Under the pieces are notes generated by a model. The model did not search any database. It was not told the origin of the DNA and worked only from the letters and a program-made list of their open reading frames with translations. 64,000 nt of DNA from Mesorhizobium ciceri WSM4083 (lineage in GTDB: Bacteria; Pseudomonadota; Alphaproteobacteria; Rhizobiales; Rhizobiaceae). This document shows, one piece after another, positions 24,544 through 30,846 of the stretch. The DNA is taken from the NCBI RefSeq assembly GCF_000519305.1, contig NZ_KI912610.1, positions 124,183 to 188,182 on the forward strand. The letters are read 5' to 3'. Position 1 is the first letter of the stretch, and each line of letters opens with the position of its first letter. The position numbers and the translations under genes were made by a program.

Positions 24544-24768
24544 CTACGGCTTGATACTCGGTGCCGGCGGCTTCACCACCGACAACTGCAACCGCTCCAC
24601 CGTGGCGACAATGGCCGCCGAGATCGCTTCCGCCTCGTCCATCAACTCTGGCCCGTAAAGCCCGTTGACCATCTCTTCGCTGGGCAGCACGCCCGGAGGG
24701 CAGTGTTCCTCGATGGTGCGGCGGATCAGCGTCAGGGCGGCCCGGCATTCGCTGGTTTCGCTCTTCAT
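24544..24768 (-). CDS. Small hypothetical phage protein, 74 aa (reverse)
   Basis: The ATG at 24768 follows GGAGCAGGGA; a TTG 18 bases upstream is also open. The product starts MKSETSECRAALTLIRRTIE, is helical, and ends in a proline/lysine tail (VVKPPAPSIKP). It is the last gene of the reverse-strand accessory array, 243 bases after its upstream neighbour. Function unknown. Confidence 0.55.
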   Translation of the reverse strand: MKSETSECRAALTLIRRTIEEHCPPGVLPSEEMVNGLYGPELMDEAEAISAAIVATVERLQLSVVKPPAPSIKP

Positions 24769-24804
24769 CTTCCCTGCTCCGTTCAAAGCTCTATATCCGA
24801 GACT

Positions 24805-24972
24805 ATGAACGACGGACCCCTCTATGTTGTTTCAGTGCTGGAGCGTCTTGGAGACGGACGATTGGCATGGCGAGGTCTTTTATCCACCAGAGATGAGGAA
24901 GAAGCGAAAGCGCTACATGCTTCGCTTATAGCGGATGAGGATGTAAAGGCTCGGATTGAGGTGGTGGAGTAG
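24805..24972 (+). CDS. Small hypothetical protein, 55 aa, divergent
   Basis: The ATG at 24805 is followed by a compact domain (MNDGPLYVVSVLERLGDGRL, then STRDEEEAKALHASLI). The frame is open upstream, but that part overlaps the reverse gene. Only 36 bases separate the two divergent starts. The ribosome site is poor, so this gene is uncertain. It would be the only forward gene in the accessory array. Confidence 0.42.
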   Translation: MNDGPLYVVSVLERLGDGRLAWRGLLSTRDEEEAKALHASLIADEDVKARIEVVE

Positions 24973-25010
24973 GGAAGGCGGTGACCACGCGAGCGGGTGT
25001 CAAGGCCATG

Positions 25011-25166
25011 CTAGAACAGCATCGCCGCCGCAAGGATCATCGACCCGGCAGCGAATTGCGCAAGCCAGTAGTCCATTTTCACCATCCCATAAATCAGGCC
25101 CGCGCCGGCAACAGGGAAGACCGCGATCAAGGCAAAGTCATAGATTGATAGGGCCGTATCACTCAT
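25011..25166 (-). CDS. Small two-segment membrane protein, 51 aa (reverse)
   Basis: The ATG at 25166 gives a product starting MSDTALSIYDFALIAVFPVA. Hydrophobic segments lie at about 7-27 and 33-51 with a short polar turn (KMDYW). Its start overlaps the 3' end of the 30-residue gene by eight bases, so translation is probably coupled. A second small holin-like or envelope-acting protein is possible. Confidence 0.55.
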   Translation of the reverse strand: MSDTALSIYDFALIAVFPVAGAGLIYGMVKMDYWLAQFAAGSMILAAAMLF

Positions 25167-25251
25167 CGCGAGTGTACCACCAACAGCCAACGACAGTAAC
25201 AGCGAACGCGGCAAGCGTTGCCCAGCCGAAAAAGGTGTCGAGGTCGCTCAT
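25159..25251 (-). CDS. 30-residue membrane protein (reverse)
   Basis: This short gene has ATG at 25251-25249 in an ATGA overlap with the stop of the previous reverse gene (25248-25250). Its own TGA (25161-25159) overlaps the start of the next. The product, MSDLDTFFGWATLAAFAVTV followed by a short hydrophobic and then charged end, is one membrane segment. The overlaps on both sides are good evidence that it is translated. No family recognised. Confidence 0.55.
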   Translation of the reverse strand: MSDLDTFFGWATLAAFAVTVVGCWWYTRDE

Positions 25252-25517
25252 TTGAGCGCTGCCAGAACCATGTTGTTCCAGATGTCGCGCGCTTCCTCGC
25301 CTTCGGAAACGAGCTGGCGATCCTGGTCTTCATAGCAAGCCCCGACAGTAAGCATGTGTTCTGTCGGGCCCAGCAGGGCCTGTAGGGCTGCCTGCGCTCG
25401 CTTCTCCCAATGCCGGGTATCAACCGGGGCAAGCCGATCGTACGGCTTATTGCGTGGCGTTGCGTGATAGATCGCCTTTGCGACCCTTTCGCTCATCTCA
25501 GACATTGCTTTCTCCAT
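25248..25517 (-). CDS. Hypothetical protein, 89 aa, paralogue of the gene at 25988 (reverse)
   Basis: I use the ATG at 25517 (MEKAMSEMSERVAKAIYHAT); the ATG six codons on is an alternative. The part VAKAIY, a mid-protein Trp-x-x-Arg and a following AQAALQAL helix recall the reverse gene at 25988 (IAKSLYEAR, then ARAAL). This suggests duplication of a small helical domain. Soluble. Function unknown. Confidence 0.58.
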   Translation of the reverse strand: MEKAMSEMSERVAKAIYHATPRNKPYDRLAPVDTRHWEKRAQAALQALLGPTEHMLTVGACYEDQDRQLVSEGEEARDIWNNMVLAALK

Positions 25518-25619
25518 GGGAAACAGTAGCATTTTAGGTGGTGACGAGATAGAGAAAATCAACTCTCAACCCCTTGATTTGCAAGGCTTTGAGGGTGGTG
25601 CTGAAACCAGAAATCCGCC

Positions 25620-25727
25620 TCACCAAACCAGCTTAATCCCGTAATACAGCCCCATGAAGACAAGACCGATGGCGGCGAGATAGGGGAGATTGCGGAGCCT
25701 CTTTAGGGCTTCGCCATCGCCAGCATA
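25620..25727 (-). other. Coding-like reverse frame without a normal start codon
   Basis: An open frame overlaps the end of the 25703 gene in the -1 frame. It reads ALKRLRNLPYLAAIGLVFMG followed by YYGIKLVW and a TGA, exactly like a small membrane protein. No ATG, GTG or TTG occurs until the internal ATG eleven codons from the end. It may be reached by frameshifting or a rare start, or be a decayed gene. The bases 25518-25619 hold nothing clear. Confidence 0.3.
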
Positions 25728-25984
25728 TTACGCAGGATTGTAGCGCAAGCATTGATCGTGTCGTCGTCCAAGGTCAGCCCCTGACTGTCGGCCTTTAGGC
25801 TTTCGATGCAATCGATGCAGAGATTGACAGTCTTGGTCTGCACGCCGCGCAACTCGGCCATGACCATTTCCTTCGGAAGATAGGTATGGCCACTGACCAT
25901 AACCGATGCCGCCGCCTGCTCGCCCTTGGCTATCGCCAATGCTTCGCGGGCACCTTCAAGAAGCCTTTCGCCTGCTTTCGTCAT
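25703..25984 (-). CDS. Hypothetical phage protein, 93 aa (reverse)
   Basis: The ATG at 25984 has CAGGAGAGGG a few bases upstream. The product is soluble and helical (MTKAGERLLEGAREALAIAK, later TVNLCIDCIESLKADS with two cysteines four apart). It lies three bases after its upstream reverse neighbour, so the two share a transcript. No family recognised. Confidence 0.6.
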   Translation of the reverse strand: MTKAGERLLEGAREALAIAKGEQAAASVMVSGHTYLPKEMVMAELRGVQTKTVNLCIDCIESLKADSQGLTLDDDTINACATILRNMLAMAKP

Positions 25985-25987
25985 CCT

Positions 25988-26230
25988 TCATCCCTCTCCT
26001 GGTGTGGCAAGGGCTGCGTCGATGAGCTTTGGCCATTCGACTTCGGCGAATTCGAAGGTCGTGATCTTGCGGATTTCGATGCCGGGTTCGCGAATAGTCC
26101 TCAATGCGGCCCGAGCATCTGCGCGATACTCGTCTTTATGCGCCTTTGGCCGATTGCCCCATGGGTAGCAGCCGGGACCGTTGCGCGCTTCGTAAAGCGA
26201 TTTTGCAATTCTCTCGATCGTCCCGCTCAT
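25988..26230 (-). CDS. Hypothetical protein, 80 aa, paralogue of the gene at 25248 (reverse)
   Basis: The ATG at 26230 has GAGGAAC upstream. The product starts MSGTIERIAKSLYEARNGPG. It has a basic middle (NRPKAHKDEYRADARAALRT) and an acidic end. The shared pattern with the 25248 product (I/V-A-K-x-x-Y start, an arginine/alanine helix after about 40 residues) suggests a duplicated small-domain family. Function unknown. Confidence 0.6.
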   Translation of the reverse strand: MSGTIERIAKSLYEARNGPGCYPWGNRPKAHKDEYRADARAALRTIREPGIEIRKITTFEFAEVEWPKLIDAALATPGEG

Positions 26231-26249
26231 GTTTCGTTCCTCTCAGGGG

Positions 26250-26498
26250 TTAGGCTGGCACGTCGCCGGTGTAGATCATGACCGGCGGATGGCCTGTGCC
26301 GCAAACGCGAAGGATGATCGGCGCGCCGGCATTGAGCGCGGCCAATTCTTCCGGCGTCGGTAGCCATGCAGTTTCCATGGCTGGCGTCTCTGGGCCGGTC
26401 ACAGTATCGTTGATGACGATATCGCGCAGCGGCAGGCCATAGTAGCCTTGGGAGCGGCCTATGACGCGGGTGCAGCCTTGGATGCGACCAATCTCCAT
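26250..26498 (-). CDS. Hypothetical phage protein, 82 aa (reverse)
   Basis: The ATG at 26498 has GGGAGAGTG upstream and overlaps the region of the previous stop. The product is beta-prone (MEIGRIQGCTRVIGRSQGYY, then LRVCGTGHPPVMIYTGD). A PTPEELAALNAG helix lies mid-protein. Two cysteines and a histidine might bind metal, but no known motif is complete. Unknown function. Confidence 0.58.
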   Translation of the reverse strand: MEIGRIQGCTRVIGRSQGYYGLPLRDIVINDTVTGPETPAMETAWLPTPEELAALNAGAPIILRVCGTGHPPVMIYTGDVPA

Positions 26499-26499
26499 C

Positions 26500-26787
26500 T
26501 CACTCTCCCGGCGCGCGGATTTGCCAGTCGGTGCGGTTCTTGATCACGGTCGGCGACGGCGCGTCATAATGCGAAATGGTCGAGACCATCAGGCGCCCGG
26601 TCAGCAGAAGCCGGAACCGATCCGTCCAGTGAAAGTGCAGCCGCGTGTCGGTGCGCGTCCATCCCTGCAAGGTGTCAACATCTTCCGGGTCTTCCCCGAG
26701 GTGATAGCGAAAGCCGAGCGCCCTCCAGAAGCGTTCGCCAAGTGTCGGCGTGTGGATGTACCCGTAGCTCATAGTTTCGTTGTTCAT
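26500..26787 (-). CDS. Hypothetical phage protein, 95 aa (reverse)
   Basis: The ATG at 26787 has AGGAGAG upstream. The product is rich in aromatic residues and histidine (YIHTPTLGERFWRALGFRYH, later TRLHFHWTDRFRLLLTGRLM). The latter segment looks like an amphipathic or membrane-surface helix. Tightly packed between neighbours of the same strand. No family recognised. Confidence 0.58.
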   Translation of the reverse strand: MNNETMSYGYIHTPTLGERFWRALGFRYHLGEDPEDVDTLQGWTRTDTRLHFHWTDRFRLLLTGRLMVSTISHYDAPSPTVIKNRTDWQIRAPGE

Positions 26788-26796
26788 AGCGCTCTC

Positions 26797-27129
26797 CTAG
26801 TTCAGCAAATCAAGGCCGAGAACCTTGCGCATCTCGGGCGATAGTTGGCTTGCGGCGGCTTGGCCGGACGGGCTGCGAGCCCATTCGTCGCTTTCTTCCG
26901 CCGTCGCGTCGAACTCGCCAATAGCTACTCGGCCGGCGAATTTGTTGAACCCAGCCGCCATCAACTCGGTATAGAGTTGGGTGATCGGGCAGGCATAGGT
27001 ATCTGCATAGTCATCGAACTCGCCAGTTTCGGCGCGCTTCGCGAATGCCTCATATTTGGCCGCTTTCTCAGCCGACGCGATGGCGGCCACTTTCCGGAGT
27101 TCGATCGCTAGGCGGTCCTTCGTCTTCAT
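26797..27129 (-). CDS. Hypothetical phage protein, 110 aa (reverse)
   Basis: The frame extends to 27222, but the ATG at 27129 has GAGGAGAAGG upstream and is the better start. The product is soluble: a basic helical start (MKTKDRLAIELRKVAAIASA), an acidic middle (ETGEFDDYADTYACPITQLY) and a final LSPEMRKVLGLDLL helix. It is the first gene of the reverse-strand array, so the array promoter should lie at about 27130-27200, near the phage-host border. Confidence 0.6.
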   Translation of the reverse strand: MKTKDRLAIELRKVAAIASAEKAAKYEAFAKRAETGEFDDYADTYACPITQLYTELMAAGFNKFAGRVAIGEFDATAEESDEWARSPSGQAAASQLSPEMRKVLGLDLLN

Positions 27130-27350
27130 GGCCTTCTCCTCAGTGAACATTGGTCGAACGGCGTTACACATCGGTATCCGCGCGGGGGTCTGGAATGGGG
27201 TTGCGTTGCACAAAAAACCCAATTATTTCATCTGCGCAGGAATTCCGGGCGAGGCCTCCAATGCCCGGGCCCCCGCGCGGCAGCGCAGGGGCCTGAAGTT
27301 CCTGACACAATGGACCGCGGTTCTGGCGCGGCAAGCGGATTGGTTGGGAC
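27130..27350. other. Prophage-host junction region, no gene seen
   Basis: Phage genes stop at 27129 and the first chromosomal gene starts at 27351. The stretch is GC-rich with one AT-rich patch (about 27209-27230) that could carry a promoter. I find no tRNA or tmRNA end and no obvious core repeat. Without the left end of the prophage, attR cannot be defined. A forward open frame (27056-27361) has no coding character. Confidence 0.45.
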
Positions 27351-28019
27351 ATGAGCGCTGATTTTTCCGAACTACGCGTCAAGATGGTCGACGGCCAGGT
27401 CCGCACCACCGATGTGACCAGCGCGCCGCTGCTCGATGCAATGCTTGTCGTCCCAAGAGAGATGTTTGTCGGCGCCGCCCAGCGCGATCTCGCCTATATC
27501 GACGAGGACATCCGCATTGCCGCCGGTGCGGACGGCGCGCGCTACCTGATGGAAGCATCGCCGTTGGCCAAGCTTATCCAGCTGGCCGAGATCAACCCGA
27601 CCGATTCGGCGCTCGATGTCGGCTGCGGGACAGGCTACGCCTCGGCCATCCTGTCACGGCTGGCCGGGTCCGTGGTGGCGCTCGAAAGCGATTCGGCGCT
27701 GGCGGAAGCCGCCAGATCGACGCTTTCGTCGCTTGGCTGCGGCAATGTGACCGTCGTCCAGGGGGCGTTGCCGCAGGGGCATGCCGCCAAGGCGCCCTAT
27801 GACGTCATCTTTATCGGCGGCAGCGTTGCGGAAGTGCCGGTGGCGCTGCTGGACCAGCTCGCCGAAGGCGGCCGCCTTGTCGCCGTCGAAGGGCAGGGCA
27901 ATTCCGGCGTGGCTCGTCTCTTTTTCAAGGCCGGGGGGGTTGTAACCGGAAGACGTGCATTTAATGCGGCAATTAAGCCACTACCGGGGTTTGAACGCAT
28001 TCGTGCTTTCGAATTCTGA
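27351..28019 (+). CDS. Protein-L-isoaspartate O-methyltransferase family protein
   Basis: The 222-residue protein has the PCMT-like opening (KMVDGQVRTTDVTSAPLLDA). A Rossmann SAM-binding motif follows, LDVGCGTGYASAILSRLAG, at about 84-102. Family members repair isoaspartyl residues using SAM. This divergent type, directly upstream of tolC in rhizobia, is usually annotated Pcm, but its activity is uncertain. The classical pcm is a separate gene at 53952. It is the first host gene after the prophage. Confidence 0.82.
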   Translation: MSADFSELRVKMVDGQVRTTDVTSAPLLDAMLVVPREMFVGAAQRDLAYIDEDIRIAAGADGARYLMEASPLAKLIQLAEINPTDSALDVGCGTGYASAILSRLAGSVVALESDSALAEAARSTLSSLGCGNVTVVQGALPQGHAAKAPYDVIFIGGSVAEVPVALLDQLAEGGRLVAVEGQGNSGVARLFFKAGGVVTGRRAFNAAIKPLPGFERIRAFEF

Positions 28020-28200
28020 ATGATTTGGCCTTGCAGGAGAGGCTTTGTCATGGTCGCTTGCATTTGAACGATCGCTGCTGATCCCAGACTGGGGGCACTT
28101 TGGGGTGAGCAGCAGGGAACATCGAACACGCGGCGCCGGCTGATCAATGAGAGAAGCAGGCGCGGCGCGGTTCCCATGGAAAACGAATGAGGGTTTAACC

Positions 28201-29592
28201 GTGCCGTCTTTACGCAAGTCACTTCTCACCGCCGTCCTCGTTTCGGCGACAATGCTGTCCCCACTGGCCGCTTCGGCCGAAAGCATCTCCGGCGCGCTTG
28301 CAAAGGCCTACCAGTACAATTCCACGCTGAACGCATCCCGTGCCGGCGTTCGTGTCACCGATGAGGGCGTCGCCATCGCCAAGTCGGGCTACCGCCCGGT
28401 TGTCACCGGCTCGGCGGATATCGATTATTCGAGCAGCCATCTCAACGGCACCAATTCAAGCGTGCGGCTGACCACCGGCAATTTTGGCGTCCAGATCAAT
28501 CAGACGCTGTTCGACGGCTTTCAGACCAGGAACAATGTCGCTGCCGCCGAAGCGCAGGTCCGCGCTTCCGTCGAAAGCCTGCGCAACACCGAAGAGGGCA
28601 TCCTGTTCAGCGCGGCGCAAGCGTATATGAACGTGATTCGCGACCGGCAGGTCGCCGTGCTGACTGAGCAGAACCTGCAGTTCCTGACTGAAACGGCGCG
28701 CGCGGCGCGTTCGCGCTTCGAGGTTGGCGAAGGCACACGCACCGATGTCGCCCAGGCCGACGCTTCGCGCGCCGCCGCGGTGGCGTCGCTGAGTGCTGCC
28801 CGGGCGCAGGCGCTGGCAAGTGCGGCGATCTATCGCCAGATCGTCGGCGACGAGCCGGGCAAGCTCAAGGGCGCTTCGCCAGTGGCAAAGCTGTTGCCGT
28901 CGAGCCTCGCCGCTGCCGTCGGGGTGGCCGCGAACGAGCATCCGGCTATCCTTGCGACCCAGCATCTGGTCGACGCCGCCGCGTTTTCGGTGAAGTCGGC
29001 CGAAGGCGCGCTGTTGCCGCAGCTGTCGGCTTCCGCCGGCGTTTCGAGCGCCTATCGCAACACCTCGCCTTTGCCGGGCGTCGGTTCACAGGATGGCACG
29101 ACCAATTCGGCCAGTGTCGGGGCAACGCTGACCATCCCGATCTATTCGGGCGGCCGCACCTCGGCGATCGTGCGCCAGGACAAGGAATCGCTCAGCCAGG
29201 CCCGCATCCAGGTCGACGTCAGCCGCGACCAGGTGCGCCAGGCCGTCACCGCCGCCTGGACCGAGTACACCGCCGCGCAGCAGCAGCTGGCGGCCAACAG
29301 GCAGGTGATCGAGGCCGCGAAGCTGGCACTGAACGGCGTCATCGAAGAGCGCAATGTCGGCCAGCGCACCACGCTCGACGTCCTTAACGCGCAGGCGACG
29401 GTCATCACCGCCCAGATCAACCAGGCTGGTTACGAACATGATGTGGTGGTGGCGAGCTACGCCATCCTGCAGGCGACCGGCCGTCTGTCCGTCGACCGCC
29501 TTGGCTTGCAGGTAGCGAAATACAAGCCTGAAGAGCATTACAACGCGGTCAAGGACAAGTGGTACGGCCTGCGCACGCCGGACGGCCGCTGA
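28201..29592 (+). CDS. tolC: TolC-family outer membrane efflux/secretion channel
   Basis: The frame opens at 28147, but the GTG at 28201 gives a proper signal peptide (VPSLRKSLLTAVLVSATMLS, then a cleavage site after ASA). The mature part has the two repeated OEP halves: YNSTLNASRAGVRV with FDGFQTRNN in the first, and YSGGRTSAIVRQ with ERNVGQRTTLDVLNAQ in the second. The 463-residue length fits TolC. It forms a trimeric channel used by type I secretion and RND pumps. An imperfect inverted repeat lies upstream at 28074-28113. Confidence 0.9.
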   Translation: MPSLRKSLLTAVLVSATMLSPLAASAESISGALAKAYQYNSTLNASRAGVRVTDEGVAIAKSGYRPVVTGSADIDYSSSHLNGTNSSVRLTTGNFGVQINQTLFDGFQTRNNVAAAEAQVRASVESLRNTEEGILFSAAQAYMNVIRDRQVAVLTEQNLQFLTETARAARSRFEVGEGTRTDVAQADASRAAAVASLSAARAQALASAAIYRQIVGDEPGKLKGASPVAKLLPSSLAAAVGVAANEHPAILATQHLVDAAAFSVKSAEGALLPQLSASAGVSSAYRNTSPLPGVGSQDGTTNSASVGATLTIPIYSGGRTSAIVRQDKESLSQARIQVDVSRDQVRQAVTAAWTEYTAAQQQLAANRQVIEAAKLALNGVIEERNVGQRTTLDVLNAQATVITAQINQAGYEHDVVVASYAILQATGRLSVDRLGLQVAKYKPEEHYNAVKDKWYGLRTPDGR

Positions 29593-29803
29593 GACATTCG
29601 GCCAGGACGGTGTTCCTCGTTTGAGCAGGATCTTTCGCACTGCGGCTCTCGGGTTCGGATCGCGCTAATCTGTTGAAATCCCACAAGTCCCCAGATTGGG
29701 GATTCTCGTGCGGCGATCCGTCGGTTACGCTGTCGCCATGATTCGTTCGGGCTCTGCCGGAGCGAAAAACCCAACAGGGGTCACAAGGGCGGCGGATGTG
29801 ACG

Positions 29804-30625
29804 ATGGCAACGGCAAGCAGCGCACAGCGCGAACCTTCCATGGAAGAGATACTGGCTTCCATCAGGCGGATCATCGAGGACAGCGATGGCGGCCGCAAGC
29901 AGCCGGGCGACGCCGATGAGCTGAGCCAGGATCTGGAGCGCGCGTCGAGCGCCTATGCGGCCCCCGACGTGGAAGCGTTCCGTGCCGACCTGCATGCCGC
30001 CCCCGAGGTCAGGACGCCGGTCACGCTGGCGGAAGTCCAGGCACAGTTGCCGGCGGCCGAGCCGGTGGTCGCTCGCATGGAAACGCCGGTGCGCCCCGAT
30101 CCCAGCCCGGCAAAGCCATCGATGACACTTGCCGAGGTCAGCGCCCGCGTTGCAGCCGAGCCGGCTGCGGTCGACGCACCAGCACCGCGTCCTGTCCCTG
30201 CCGCCGACGTCGCCGACTGGCGGCGCGAGATCGCCGCGGTTGGCGAGCAGGCTAGGGCGGCGGTGTCGGACAGGGGCGAGGCCCGCAAGGCGGTTGCCCA
30301 GCCGCCGGTGGACAATCTCAGGGACGAGCCGGCCCCGGAACCGGTCGTCGAGCCGTCTCGTCCGGATGCAAGCGTGGTGCGGCCGGTGGCGGCCAGCGAC
30401 GCGCCGCGTCCGGCGATCGTTTCCGAGCATACCGGCCGGCAGGTCGCGGCTGCCTTTGGCGAGCTTTCCGATGCGTTTGCCAGCCGCAGCAAGAAGACAT
30501 TCGACGAGATGGCCGAAGAGATGCTGCGGCCGATGCTGCAGGATTGGCTCGACAACAATCTGCCGACACTGGTCGAAAGGCTGGTGCGCGAGGAGATAGA
30601 GCGCGTGGCGCGCGGGGCGCAGTAG
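29804..30625 (+). CDS. popZ: PopZ-family polar organising protein (DUF2497)
   Basis: The start at 29804 places the conserved N-terminal helix (PSMEEILASIRRIIED) near residue 12. A long proline/alanine/acidic disordered part follows. The C-terminal oligomerisation domain ends the protein (FDEMAEEMLRPMLQDWLDNN and LVERLVREEIERVA). This is the PopZ layout. In alphaproteobacteria it forms a polar matrix that anchors the chromosome origin through ParB. The 273-residue length is larger than Caulobacter PopZ, in the variable middle. It lies between tolC and valS. Confidence 0.88.
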   Translation: MATASSAQREPSMEEILASIRRIIEDSDGGRKQPGDADELSQDLERASSAYAAPDVEAFRADLHAAPEVRTPVTLAEVQAQLPAAEPVVARMETPVRPDPSPAKPSMTLAEVSARVAAEPAAVDAPAPRPVPAADVADWRREIAAVGEQARAAVSDRGEARKAVAQPPVDNLRDEPAPEPVVEPSRPDASVVRPVAASDAPRPAIVSEHTGRQVAAAFGELSDAFASRSKKTFDEMAEEMLRPMLQDWLDNNLPTLVERLVREEIERVARGAQ

Positions 30626-30649
30626 TTCCCCATGCCGATTGCCCAGAGG

Positions 30650-30679
30650 AAACGGCGCCTTCGTGGCGCCGTTTGTTTT
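30650..30679 (+). terminator. Intrinsic terminator after popZ
   Basis: A 10-bp perfect stem AAACGGCGCC / GGCGCCGTTT (30650-30659 and 30665-30674) with a TTCGT loop is followed by GTTTTG. It lies 25 bases after the popZ stop. Confidence 0.8.
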
Positions 30680-30846
30680 GGTGAAGTCAGTTTGTTGGCA
30701 GGACGACGGATCGCTTTCCGTTGAAATGACCAAGGCCGCGCCTATCTGCTTGTGAGGATCCGAGACAGCCCTTGCGGTTGACTTGGCCAAAACCTTCCGA
30801 TTTACACCGGACCAGCAAAACTCCCGACAGCGCGGACCATTTTCCC

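Noticed and set aside
1..27129. Integrase, repressor or excisionase
   Set aside because: I looked for tyrosine and serine recombinase motifs and CI-like helix-turn-helix genes in the phage part and found none; they are probably left of the window.
27056..27361. 101-codon forward frame across the junction
   Set aside because: It is antisense to a phage gene in its first part, overlaps the pcm-like start and has no coding character.
29682..29703. TCCCCA-GAT-TGGGGA hairpin before popZ
   Set aside because: Short stem without a T-run; not enough to call a terminator or operator.
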